Of a stretch of 38,061 nt of DNA, positions 24,201-32,277 are shown one piece after another. The translations under genes were made by a program, and so were the position numbers. Source of the stretch: DATAVK01 sp036267755 (GTDB lineage: Bacteria; Actinomycetota; Actinomycetes; JAFAQI01); assembly GCA_036267755.1 (NCBI GenBank), contig DATAVK010000118.1, positions 1 to 38,061 of the forward strand, given 5' to 3'. Numbering within the stretch: position 1 is the stretch's first letter; each line of letters opens with the position of its first letter. The notes under the pieces were generated by a model. That model ran no database searches and was not told where the DNA came from. It saw nothing but the letters and a program-made list of their open reading frames with translations.

Positions 24201-24334
24201 GCGGCCGGCTGCGGATCGGCTACCACGACACCCGCCGGCACACCCTGCTGTGGGGCGAGCTCGCCGCCGTCGTGGTGGTCGCACTGCTCGCGCTCCCGAC
24301 CGGCCGCCGGCCTGACTCGGAGGTGACCGCATGA
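21224..24334 (+). CDS. Large GT2-family membrane glycosyltransferase
   Basis: A ~1036-residue protein. Residues 1-~250 are a GT-A glycosyltransferase 2 domain: VTAILLVHDTAQWLDETLAGI, the acidic pair LLTDDSAPDPDAL (D100, D101) and FGDDVDLGWR (200-207) as the xED-like motif. Hydrophobic segments follow from about residue 256, a charged cytosolic stretch to about 380, then roughly ten to twelve helices to about 780, a Pro/Val-rich soluble region (about 790-1005) and a last helix near the C-terminus. Donor and acceptor are unknown; a polyprenyl-linked or envelope polysaccharide is likely. A GTG at 21191 would add 11 residues. Its stop overlaps the DUF5719 start (ATGA), and this pair recurs next to whiB genes in actinobacteria. 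Confidence 0.88.
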   Translation: MTSPTEVPESPGPRVTAILLVHDTAQWLDETLAGITAQRHPVDRLIAVDFSGHDGAFAPLGAELDPDDVVPVRRHAGTGEAVRAALKLGDDSDWLWLLTDDSAPDPDALAELLERVERAPSIWQVGPKSHSWTGGRLLEAGATMDATGHRDVGIDAPELDQGQRDGSEDVLGVATAGSLIRRDVWDHLEGLDDLWSAFGDDVDLGWRVNAAGGRVVVAPRAVIRRGASPAAGPTAASSHPTPLWVRRQLGMQVVLANTSGWMLPVLAVRALVGGVLRALGLLVISRNPSGAWAELRAVGHVVREPGRVRQAAARRRATRELGRSDLQHLFPSTADKWRRSPLVAGLFRGERAEPTRPGGSYETGPVSEEAESLESGDSRIGAFLRRPASVLFVAMVILALIANRALLSGTLHGGRLLPGYGGSGDLWSAYFASWHPVSVGSVTTAPPSLAVLGALSTLALGKVWLAVDVILLGAVPLSALTAFLSLRALTPRTRVRVWASIGYALLPAVTGAVAGGRVDVALTAILLPLAMRAGAGAIGGAAAPRGWHRSFGAGLLLAVIAAMTPVLWPAAVVLLLIGSGLARRAGEGVVTTGRRVLAAILTLLVTPLVLAPWTAHVVRHPALLVTGSGLPERFGAVQPPGGAGLLLLHVGGAGQPPLWVGAPLIIVAVLSLRRIRRLPLARAGVLTLVVGIAGAIAATRAVGVTPGVADSRHYPGALLLLAGAGALLAAAVAATGAAPALTGHSFGWRQLSALGLVLLTLAATATLAGSWLVRGAGDPLSGSGTTSVPLFTSVEMSQPASPRAIVVQTDAHGGLSYALVRRPGGPQLGDADLAPASGSLAAARLTTAVRDLTAGLPGAGAELQPFAVQFVVVPTGSVSRLAPALAQTPTLTVVPAPGATVYRSTLPTGELSLVPPTAAAGALAGHPVGSPRELPFRATAGSADVVVPPGPPGRLAVLAEPVNVHWRATIGATVLSRRTAYGWAQAFELPSSGGRLRIGYHDTRRHTLLWGELAAVVVVALLALPTGRRPDSEVTA

Positions 24335-25791
24335 GGCCCGCCCCGATCATCGCGGTTGTCGCGCTCGCCGGCACCGTCGCCGCGGCCCAGCTGACCGGGT
24401 CGACCGCCTCGCCGCACCGTCCACCGAGCCACGTCACCGCGCCCGTCCGGCACATGACGCTGGTCTGTCCCAACCTCACCGGCGAACCGGGCACGAACGT
24501 CGTGACGACCGCAGTGATCGCGGACGTTGCGCGGGCGCTCGTGCCGCCGTCCACCTCCACCGGTCGGGTGACCACGACCGTCCTGAAGGGGGCGCACAGC
24601 CATCCCCACGTCGCTGCGCTCTCGCCGGCCGGCGTGATTCCGGGCGCCACGGCGAACAACGGCGCGCGGGCGATTGCGGCCTCCGGCTCGATCGCGGCGA
24701 CCATCGTCGCTGATCAGGTCACCCTGGTCGGCGCCGGCCGTTACCGGTCGCTGACGAACGCCCGGTGCGTCCCACCGTCGGCGGACTGGTGGTTCGCCGG
24801 GGCGGACGGACGGGTCGGGTACGACGACAACCTCTACGTCGCGAACCCGACCGACACCGCCGCCGACGTCTCCGTTTCGGTGTGGAGCGCCAAGGGCCAG
24901 CTCACGCCGCCACGACTCGCCTCGGTCCCGATCCCGCCGCGCTCGAGTGTCTACATCCCGGTGGCCACGGTGACCCCGGACGCCGCCACCCTGGCCTTGC
25001 ACGTCCATGCCACCAGCGGGGCGGTGACCGCCGCGCTCATCGATCACCGGCTGCAGGGCGTCACGCCGCTCGGCTCCGACTGGATCCCCGCGACAGAAGC
25101 GCCCGCCCGCTCGTTGGTCGTGCCCGGCTACCCGACCGGCTCCGGCACCCGGAACCTGGTCATCGCCAACCCCGGCGACGCGGACGCGACGGTCAACCTG
25201 AAGGTCGTCAGCGGCTCCGGGTCCTTCGCACCCTCCGGGGCCAACCAGGTTGTGGTGCCGGCCGGGAAGACCCGGATCGTCGACCTGAGCCGCGCGTTCG
25301 CCGGGTCAACCGGCGCGGCGACGGTGCAATCGGACCAGCCCGTGGTCGCGCAGGGGCTCGCCGTGACGACAGCGGCCCCGAAGCTGTCGGACCTGATGTG
25401 GCTCGCGGCGATCCCGCCGCTGACCGGTCCTGGCGCCTTTGCCGACGGCCATGTCCCCGACGGGGGTGGCAGCGCCCTGCTGCTCACGGCGCCGCAAGGT
25501 GCGGCGCAGGTGCGCCTCACCTCGCTTAACGGATTCCACAGCACCGTGACGGTGCCGGCCGGGCGCAGCATCGCGCTTGGCACGACGGGCTTCAATGACG
25601 TACCCATCGCCCTGTCGGGGCTGGTCGTCACCCCGGTCGGCTCGGCCCCGGTGTACGTGACCCGGACGATGCAGCTGAACGGCGCGCACGGGGCGCTCAC
25701 CACGTCCGAGGCGGTGCTGTCGCTCCCCAGTGCCGTCGAGCTGCCCGTGGTCACCGAGGATCCGCGCACCGCGATCCGCTCGGCCGGCTGA
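24331..25791 (+). CDS. DUF5719 family secreted/anchored protein
   Basis: A 486-residue protein with an N-terminal hydrophobic segment (IIAVVALAGTVAAAQL, about 6-21) acting as a signal or anchor. The rest is predicted beta-rich and contains repeated Ig-like units of about 100 residues with the theme LVIANPGDADATVNLKVV / LYVANPTDTAADVSVSVW, each followed by VVPAGKTRIVDL or SVPIPPRSSVYIPV. Two cysteines (C46, C156) could form a disulphide. This matches DUF5719, an uncharacterised actinobacterial family. ATGA overlap with the upstream glycosyltransferase argues for a common function, perhaps assembly or presentation of an envelope glycan outside the membrane. It converges on the zincin-like gene with a 26-bp spacer. 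Confidence 0.85.
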   Translation: MRPAPIIAVVALAGTVAAAQLTGSTASPHRPPSHVTAPVRHMTLVCPNLTGEPGTNVVTTAVIADVARALVPPSTSTGRVTTTVLKGAHSHPHVAALSPAGVIPGATANNGARAIAASGSIAATIVADQVTLVGAGRYRSLTNARCVPPSADWWFAGADGRVGYDDNLYVANPTDTAADVSVSVWSAKGQLTPPRLASVPIPPRSSVYIPVATVTPDAATLALHVHATSGAVTAALIDHRLQGVTPLGSDWIPATEAPARSLVVPGYPTGSGTRNLVIANPGDADATVNLKVVSGSGSFAPSGANQVVVPAGKTRIVDLSRAFAGSTGAATVQSDQPVVAQGLAVTTAAPKLSDLMWLAAIPPLTGPGAFADGHVPDGGGSALLLTAPQGAAQVRLTSLNGFHSTVTVPAGRSIALGTTGFNDVPIALSGLVVTPVGSAPVYVTRTMQLNGAHGALTTSEAVLSLPSAVELPVVTEDPRTAIRSAG

Positions 25792-25817
25792 GCCCCTCCT
25801 CCCGCCGGCTGGTCGGG

Positions 25818-26249
25818 CTAGGGCGCGTCGTCCTCCCCGTCGAAGCCCGGGTCCACGATCTCCGGGTCCAGGCCGAGGAAGTCGGCGACGATCTGCACGA
25901 CGACGTCGTGGACCAGGTCCTCGAGGTCAGTGATGTCATGCGCCCGCAGCTCGATCGGCTTGCGATAGAGCACGATGTGCGCCGCGGTCGAGCCCTCGGC
26001 GGGGAAGACGCGTGCCAAGGCCACGCCCGCGGACTCGATCTCATCGTCGACGGCGTCCTCATCATCGGCGGCCGGAACCAGGTCGACAGCGAACTCCACG
26101 TCCGCCAGCTGCTCGCGCCAGCGGTGCTCGACGTGGGCGACGGCGTCACTCGCGATCCGGTCGAAGCGGTCCGCGGGAGAGCTCACCAACGGCACACCGG
26201 CCGGCACCAGCGGCCCACGCAGCCCACGTCCGTGCCGGTCCCGTCTCAC
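25818..26249 (-). CDS. Zincin-like metallopeptidase family protein (degenerate active site)
   Basis: A 143-residue protein that matches the actinobacterial metallopeptidase-like family found beside DUF3499 and whiB2 (Rv3259 type). Features are RGLRGPLVPAGVP at the N-terminus, RFDRIASDAVAHVEHRW, IVLYRKPIELRA and the C-terminal DLVHDVVVQIVADFLGLDPE. Where true zincins have HExxH, this one has H114-D115 and no second His at the required spacing, so Zn-dependent peptidase activity is doubtful. The GTG at 26249 has a TATCGT box 6 nt upstream and no ribosome site, suggesting a leaderless mRNA; the upstream 46 open codons do not resemble the family. It is divergent from DUF3499. Confidence 0.83.
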   Translation of the reverse strand: MRRDRHGRGLRGPLVPAGVPLVSSPADRFDRIASDAVAHVEHRWREQLADVEFAVDLVPAADDEDAVDDEIESAGVALARVFPAEGSTAAHIVLYRKPIELRAHDITDLEDLVHDVVVQIVADFLGLDPEIVDPGFDGEDDAP

Positions 26250-26255
26250 GCCGCC

Positions 26256-26261
26256 ACGATA
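26256..26261 (-). promoter_or_regulatory. -10 box, leaderless promoter of zincin-like gene
   Basis: TATCGT on the minus strand is followed by 6 nt and the GTG at 26249. It faces away from the similar box at 26314 within a 76-bp spacer. Confidence 0.45.
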
Positions 26262-26313
26262 TGAGGCGGCGCGACACGGGGCGCCACGGTGGCCGGAGAC
26301 GCTCGCGGCCGGA

Positions 26314-26319
26314 TACCGT
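26314..26319 (+). promoter_or_regulatory. -10 box, leaderless promoter of DUF3499 gene
   Basis: TACCGT is followed by 6 nt and the GTG at 26326, the same arrangement as on the other side of this divergent pair. Confidence 0.45.
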
Positions 26320-26325
26320 CCGCCC

Positions 26326-26679
26326 GTGAGCCCGTTGCGCCGATGTTCGCGCACTGCCTGCGGCCGGCCGGCGGTAGCGACGCTCACCTATGTCTACGCG
26401 GACTCGACCGCGGTGGTCGGCCCGCTCGCGACCTACGCCGAACCGCACTCCTACGACCTGTGTGAGGAGCACGCCGGGCGCCTTACCGCGCCCCGTGGCT
26501 GGGAGGTGCTCCGGCTCGACAACGACGGCTCCCGGCCGGTCCCCACCGTCGACGACCTCGAGGCCCTCGCCGACGCGGTGCGCGAGGCGGCTCGCCCGCC
26601 GGACGCGGCGCCCGTCGAACCGGCCATGACCGAAGTGGCCCGCCGCGGCCACCTCCGCGTGTTGCGCTCGCCGAGCTGA
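26326..26679 (+). CDS. DUF3499 family protein
   Basis: A 117-residue protein with a likely zinc site formed by C7 and C12 (RRCSRTACGRP) and C46 with H49 (DLCEEHA). The core ATLTYVYADSTAVVGPL...PHSYDLCEEHAGRLTAPRGWEVLRL is the signature of DUF3499, a conserved actinobacterial family (Rv3258c type) of unknown function that travels with the zincin-like gene, whiB2 and phosphomannomutase. The C-terminal third is acidic then basic and looks disordered. The GTG start at 26326 places the first cysteine at residue 7 as expected; the frame open upstream is antisense to the previous gene. No ribosome site is seen, so translation is probably leaderless. Confidence 0.87.
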   Translation: MSPLRRCSRTACGRPAVATLTYVYADSTAVVGPLATYAEPHSYDLCEEHAGRLTAPRGWEVLRLDNDGSRPVPTVDDLEALADAVREAARPPDAAPVEPAMTEVARRGHLRVLRSPS

Positions 26680-26819
26680 TCCGCCTCGCCCGGTTCGCCG
26701 GATTCTTTCCGCTGCGTCACGATTGCCCTCGACACGCCTGGTTCTCAAGCCGATCGCGGGCCGCGGCCGATTGGAGGGCTGCGCGATCCCCCGCGCGCTC
26801 CCTGGACCAAGGACTTCCC

Positions 26820-27083
26820 ATGCCCAAGACCCGAGTGACCCTTCCCACCCAGCGCGAGTCGGAGCCGCTACCAGAGCCGCTTGCGCAGCACGGCGGCGTC
26901 CGACCGTCCTGTCCGGCCTGCGGCAGCGAACGGCTCACCACGCTCGGCATGGTCCTCACCGACGGCACGCCGGTGAGCTTCACCTCTTGCCGGAACTGCG
27001 AGTCCCGAGCCTGGGCCCACGAGGGCGGCACGCTGCCGCTCTCCGACGTGCTGTTGCGCACCCGCAAGCAGCTGCAGGACTGA
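26820..27083 (+). CDS. Small zinc-ribbon protein
   Basis: An 87-residue protein with two CxxC knuckles, C31-P-A-C34 and C57-R-N-C60, separated by LTTLGMVLTDGTPVSFTSC, the layout of a zinc ribbon. The N-terminus (1-28) is polar and likely disordered; the C-terminal LPLSDVLLRTRKQ is a short amphipathic helix. The spacing and the SERLTTLGM...FTSCRNCESRAW pattern look conserved among actinobacteria next to phosphomannomutase, but I have no function to assign; nucleic-acid or protein binding is possible. AAGGA lies about 8 nt before the ATG. It is 22 bp upstream of the phosphomannomutase gene, in the same direction. Confidence 0.78.
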   Translation: MPKTRVTLPTQRESEPLPEPLAQHGGVRPSCPACGSERLTTLGMVLTDGTPVSFTSCRNCESRAWAHEGGTLPLSDVLLRTRKQLQD

Positions 27084-27092
27084 GCCTGCGGT

Positions 27093-27098
27093 TAGGGT
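27093..27098 (+). promoter_or_regulatory. -10 box, leaderless promoter of phosphomannomutase
   Basis: TAGGGT is followed by 7 nt and the ATG at 27106, which would give the mutase its own leaderless transcript in addition to read-through from the zinc-ribbon gene. Confidence 0.4.
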
Positions 27099-27105
27099 CG
27101 CGGCC

Positions 27106-28467
27106 ATGGCAGACCTCAGCCGGATCCGCGACATCGTCAAGGCCTACGACATCCGTGGTGTGGTGCCCGACCAGCTCGACGAGGACATCGCCCGGGCCGT
27201 CGGCGCCGCGTTCGTGCGGGTGCTCGGGGCCGACCGCATCGTGACGGCTCACGACATGCGCGAGTCCTCGCCGGGCCTCGCGACCGCATTCGCCGAAGGC
27301 GCGACCAGCCAGGGCGCCGACGTGGTCGAGGCGGGTCTCGCCTCGACTGACCTGCTGTACTACGCCGCCGGCAGCCTCGACATCCCGGGCGCCATGTTCA
27401 CCGCGAGCCACAACCCCGCCCGCTACAACGGAATCAAGCTGTGCCGGGCCGGCGCCTCTCCGGTGGGCCAGGACACCGGTCTCGCCGAGATCCGCGACCT
27501 GGTGGCGGACGGGGTGCCGTCGTACGACGGACCATCGGGGTCGGTGACGCAGCAGGACCTGATGGCGGACTACGCGTCCTACCTGCTGGGGCTGGTGCCG
27601 GGCATCGACGAGATCCGCCCACTGACGGTCGTGGTTGACGCCGGCAACGGCATGGGTGGCCTGACGGTGCCGCACGTGCTCGGCCGGCTCCCGCTGCAGA
27701 TCACCGAGCTGTACTTCGAGCTCGACGGGAACTTCCCGAACCACGAGGCCAACCCGATCGATCCGGAGAACCTGCGCGACCTGCAGGCCAAGGTGCGGGA
27801 GGTGGGCGCCGATATCGGGCTGGCCTTCGATGGGGACGCCGACCGCTGCTTCGTCGTCGACGAGCGCGGCGAGATCGTCTCGCCGTCGGTACTGACCGCC
27901 CTGATCGCGGTCCGCGAGCTCGACAAGGAGCCCGGGTCGACCATCATCCACAACCTGATCACCTCGCACGCCGTCCCGGAGATTGTCCGCGAGCACGGCG
28001 GCGAGCCGGTGCGGACCCGGGTCGGGCACTCGTTCATCAAGGGCACCATGGCCGAGACGGGTGCGATCTTCGGCGGCGAGCACTCCGGGCACTTCTACTT
28101 CCGCGACTTCTGGAAAGCCGACTCGGGCATGCTCGCCGCGCTGCACGCGCTCGCAGCGCTCGGCAGCCAGGAGCGGCCGCTGTCCGAGCTACTTGCGGAG
28201 TACTCGCGGTACGCCGCCTCGGGAGAGATCAACACCGAGGTGGCGGACCAGGACGGTACGACGGCCGCGGTCAAGCAGGCATACGAGAAGCGCGAGGGTG
28301 CCACTGTCGACGAGCTCGACGGTCTCACCGTCGACCTGCCGGACGGCTCGTGGTTCAACCTGCGGCCGTCGAACACTGAGCCGCTGCTGCGGCTGAACAT
28401 CGAGGCGCCCGACGAGGCGGCGCTCGAGAAGCTGCGGGACGAGGTCCTCGCGATCGTGCGGGACTGA
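27106..28467 (+). CDS. manB: Phosphomannomutase/phosphoglucomutase
   Basis: A 453-residue alpha-D-phosphohexomutase that interconverts mannose-6-P and mannose-1-P. Phosphoserine S101 lies in MFTASHNPARYNG, the Mg loop is FDGDADR (D242, D244, D246), the sugar-specificity loop is GGEHSGHFYF with E325, and the phosphate-binding loop is RPSNTEP (420-426). The length and GEHSG motif are those of PMM/PGM enzymes rather than phosphoglucosamine mutase. With the isomerase downstream and the nucleotidyltransferase at 12883 it completes the route to GDP-mannose. The ATG has a TAGGGT box 7 nt upstream. Its last codons are repeated in tandem beyond the stop (see 28453). Confidence 0.93.
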   Translation: MADLSRIRDIVKAYDIRGVVPDQLDEDIARAVGAAFVRVLGADRIVTAHDMRESSPGLATAFAEGATSQGADVVEAGLASTDLLYYAAGSLDIPGAMFTASHNPARYNGIKLCRAGASPVGQDTGLAEIRDLVADGVPSYDGPSGSVTQQDLMADYASYLLGLVPGIDEIRPLTVVVDAGNGMGGLTVPHVLGRLPLQITELYFELDGNFPNHEANPIDPENLRDLQAKVREVGADIGLAFDGDADRCFVVDERGEIVSPSVLTALIAVRELDKEPGSTIIHNLITSHAVPEIVREHGGEPVRTRVGHSFIKGTMAETGAIFGGEHSGHFYFRDFWKADSGMLAALHALAALGSQERPLSELLAEYSRYAASGEINTEVADQDGTTAAVKQAYEKREGATVDELDGLTVDLPDGSWFNLRPSNTEPLLRLNIEAPDEAALEKLRDEVLAIVRD

Positions 28468-28494
28468 TCGTGCATGATTGATCGTGCGTGACTG
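28453..28494 (+). repeat. Three tandem 14-bp repeats over the manB stop codon
   Basis: Copies at 28453-28466, 28467-28480 and 28481-28494 follow the consensus ATCGTGCRKGAYTG, with two to three differences between copies. The first copy encodes the last residues of the mutase, and its stop TGA spans the first junction (28465-28467). The others lie downstream. Confidence 0.85.
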
Positions 28495-28521
28495 AGCGCC
28501 GCGGCCCGATAAGCCGCTCGC

Positions 28522-28527
28522 TACCCT
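28522..28527 (+). promoter_or_regulatory. -10 box, leaderless promoter of Trm112-like gene
   Basis: TACCCT is followed by 7 nt and the GTG at 28535. There is no ribosome site. Confidence 0.42.
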
Positions 28528-28534
28528 TTCCCGG

Positions 28535-28720
28535 GTGAACCTCGACCCATCGCTGCTGGCGATCCTGGCCTGCCCGAACTGCCGCTCCGACTTGCGGGTC
28601 GACGACGCGGCGAGCGAGCTGGTCTGCACCGGCTGTGGCTACGCGTACCCGGTCAGGGACGACATCCCGGTGTTGCTCATCGACGAGGCTCGCCGACCGG
28701 AGGACTCGCCCGCCTCATGA
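28535..28720 (+). CDS. Trm112-like small zinc-binding protein
   Basis: A 61-residue protein of the Trm112/YcaR-like family: LLAILACPNCRSDLRV then ELVCTGCGYAYPVRDDIPVLLIDEA. The four cysteines C13, C16, C31 and C34 form a zinc knuckle pair, and YPVRDDIPVLL is the family's C-terminal signature. In eukaryotes and archaea Trm112 activates methyltransferases; the bacterial role is not settled. Here it sits directly between phosphomannomutase and the phosphosugar isomerase and overlaps the latter by 4 bp (ATGA), so it is translated with the isomerase. The GTG start with TACCCT 7 nt upstream looks leaderless. Confidence 0.85.
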   Translation: MNLDPSLLAILACPNCRSDLRVDDAASELVCTGCGYAYPVRDDIPVLLIDEARRPEDSPAS

Positions 28721-29853
28721 CGATCGAGGACGCCGATCGACTGGACGACGTCGCGGGGCTGGCGGCGACGGATGCCTCGGACATGCTGCGGACGATCGCC
28801 ACGTCCGCGGCGCAGATCAGGGCATCCCTTACCGCGGTGCGCGAGACCGATCTCGCGCGGCTGGCGCCGGATGAACGACCGCGCGCCATCGTCGTCACCG
28901 GGATGGGCGGGTCCGGGATCAGCGGCGACGTCCTGGCGGCAGCGGTCGGGCTTGGCTGCCCGGTGCCCGTCGTGGTCCATCGCGGCTACGGGCTGCCGGG
29001 TTGGGTCGGGGGCGCGGATCTGACGATCGCCGTGTCCTGCTCCGGGACGACCCAGGAGACGTTGAGCGCGGCGACCGAGGCAGCGCGACGAGGCTCGCGG
29101 CTGGCCGGGATCGGGACCGCCGGCTCGCCGCTCGAGCGGATCTGTGAGCAGGCGCGCGGTGTGTTCGTTCCGATCACCCGCGAGTTGTCACCCCGGTCAT
29201 CGCTGTGGGCGCTGTCGGTGCCGGCCCTGGTCATGGCATCCCGGTTCGGCCTGCTCGACCTCGGCCCCGACGAGGGTGACCTCGAACTCGCCGCGCGGCG
29301 ACTCGAGACCGTCGCGGAGATCTGCGGCCCCGACCGCGACAGCTTCTCCAACCCGGCGAAGCGGCTGGCGACCGAGCTGGCCGGCTCGCTGCCGATGATC
29401 TGGGGCAACGGCCAGGTGGGGGCCGTCGCCGCCACCCGCGCGGCTGCGCAGCTGGCGGAGAACGCCAAGCAACCGGCCATCGTCGGCAGCCTCCCGGAGG
29501 CCCACCACAACCAGGTGGTCTGCTTCGACGGCGACCTGACCGGCGACCCGTCGGGCGCAGATCTGTTCCGCGACCGCGTCGAGGAGCCGGATCCGATCCA
29601 GCTTCGGCTGGTCTTGGTCAGGGACGACGCAGACGACCCTGACGCCGCGGCCCGCGCGACGGTGTCGGAGCGGCTGGCCGACGACCGCGGCATCGCCGTG
29701 TCGGCGATCGTCGCGGAAGGCGTTCCAGCCGTCGAACGGCTCGCGTCGCTGATCGGGGTGATCGACTACGCCAGCGTCTACCTGGCGCTGATGCGGGGCA
29801 TCGACCCGACGCCCATCACCGCGATCGACGAGCTCAAACGGCTGCTGCGCTAG
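28717..29853 (+). CDS. SIS-domain phosphoglucose/phosphomannose isomerase
   Basis: A 378-residue protein with two SIS folds. The first has VVTGMGGSGISGDVLAAA (about 59-76) and VSCSGTTQETLSA, the serine-rich phosphosugar loop; the second has MIWGNGQVGAVA, AENAKQPAIVGSLPEAHHNQVV and a C-terminal GVIDYASVYLALMRGIDPTPI. This is the bacterial bifunctional PGI/PMI architecture, interconverting fructose-6-P with glucose-6-P and mannose-6-P. In the mycobacterial locus the homologue (Rv3256c) also neighbours phosphomannomutase. It begins inside the Trm112-like gene and ends 62 bp before ahcY. It probably provides mannose-6-P for the adjacent mutase. Confidence 0.87.
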   Translation: MTIEDADRLDDVAGLAATDASDMLRTIATSAAQIRASLTAVRETDLARLAPDERPRAIVVTGMGGSGISGDVLAAAVGLGCPVPVVVHRGYGLPGWVGGADLTIAVSCSGTTQETLSAATEAARRGSRLAGIGTAGSPLERICEQARGVFVPITRELSPRSSLWALSVPALVMASRFGLLDLGPDEGDLELAARRLETVAEICGPDRDSFSNPAKRLATELAGSLPMIWGNGQVGAVAATRAAAQLAENAKQPAIVGSLPEAHHNQVVCFDGDLTGDPSGADLFRDRVEEPDPIQLRLVLVRDDADDPDAAARATVSERLADDRGIAVSAIVAEGVPAVERLASLIGVIDYASVYLALMRGIDPTPITAIDELKRLLR

Positions 29854-29915
29854 CCGCCCCCGGTAGCCTCGGAGGCAGAACCCCCCCGCCGTTCCACCTG
29901 TATCGAGGAGCTTTC

Positions 29916-31346
<1,431 letters not shown>

Positions 31347-31359
31347 CGGGTACCGCTAG

Positions 31360-32256
31360 CTAGCCGGGCGGGGCGAAGCCGCCGCTCGTTGCTGGTGGTG
31401 ACGGCTCCGGTCGCTCCGTGTCGGCTCGCGTAGGGATCGGCGTGCTGGCCGTTGGGGTCGGTGGTGGCGGCGGGACGCGGCGATCGGCTGGTGGTGGTGG
31501 TGTGCTGGCCGCGAGAGCGCGCCGGCCTCGTTCGGCGACGACCGCCGAGAGCACCGCCCAGTCGGGGGCCCCGTCCGGGGCCGGGCCCACCCGGGCGACC
31601 AGCTCGGCCGTCAGGTCCCGCTGCAGCTGGTCGCGCGCGGTCGGGGCGAGCTGCCCGGCGCGTAGCAACAGCTGTCTCGCCCGCATCGCCAGGGTGTCGT
31701 CGACCGCGGTCAGGTCGAGGCTGGCCGCCCAGCCGACCAGTGGCCTCGGCATCTTGATGGCTATCTCACCAGCGCCAGCCGCTGGCACGCGCTCGCTGAG
31801 TACGACGGTGCCGGCAAGCATGTCGCCGACTCGCTTGTGCCGTGACGAACCCACGATGGTGACGAAGGCCAGGAAGCCGAGGGTGGCCCCCGGCTTCTCG
31901 AGCACGACTCCGACCAGACCGCGAACCAGGGCATGGCGGAACCGGATCGGCCCGCCGTCGTCGCGCACCACCCGCAATCCCATGGCGGCCTTGCCGAGCG
32001 TCCGTCCTCGCCACAGCGTCTCCATGCCGACCGGATAGCCCACCGTCACCCCGACGTACACGACGATCAGCAGCGCCTCGACCGTGTCCTCGTTCGCACT
32101 CGACCCGATCAGGGCGACGACGAACACCAGGACGAGCAGGACGGCCCCGATGACCGCGAGATCGATGAGGGCAGCGATGCCGCGGGACCCGGCGCCGGCC
32201 GGGCGCAGGTCGAGCGCCACCGCCTCCCCGGTGACGACCTGCTCGTCCGCGATCAT
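31360..32256 (-). CDS. RDD family membrane protein
   Basis: A 298-residue membrane protein. The RDD domain (about 8-155) begins with SRGIAALIDLAVIGAV, giving the characteristic Arg and Asp near the start of the first helix, and has three hydrophobic helices (about 30-50, 60-80 and 115-135), with ETLWRGRTLGKAAMGLRVV and HKRVGDMLAGTVVL as family signatures. The C-terminal half is soluble and ends in a Pro/Thr-rich tail. RDD proteins are thought to be transporters or envelope factors; no function is proven here. ATG at 32256 is chosen because it begins right before the RDD homology. It is divergent from the SpoIIM gene with a 21-bp spacer, a pairing also seen in mycobacteria (Rv3695/Rv3694c type). 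Confidence 0.85.
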   Translation of the reverse strand: MIADEQVVTGEAVALDLRPAGAGSRGIAALIDLAVIGAVLLVLVFVVALIGSSANEDTVEALLIVVYVGVTVGYPVGMETLWRGRTLGKAAMGLRVVRDDGGPIRFRHALVRGLVGVVLEKPGATLGFLAFVTIVGSSRHKRVGDMLAGTVVLSERVPAAGAGEIAIKMPRPLVGWAASLDLTAVDDTLAMRARQLLLRAGQLAPTARDQLQRDLTAELVARVGPAPDGAPDWAVLSAVVAERGRRALAASTPPPPADRRVPPPPPTPTASTPIPTRADTERPEPSPPATSGGFAPPG

Positions 32257-32277
32257 GCGGCTAGTCTGCCGTCTGAC

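Noticed and set aside
22655..24241. 528-residue minus-strand frame under the GT2 gene
   Set aside because: Low-complexity Gln/Arg/Gly-rich antisense shadow; no ribosome site or domain.
26680..26819. GCGGGCCGCGGCCGAT region before the zinc-ribbon gene as an operator
   Set aside because: Imperfect GC-only symmetry without a second copy; not distinguishable from base composition.
29854..29915. Possible SAH riboswitch before ahcY
   Set aside because: The leader is only about 40-60 nt, contains a simple GCCT/AGGC element and a normal ribosome site, and lacks the length and conserved core of the SAH aptamer.
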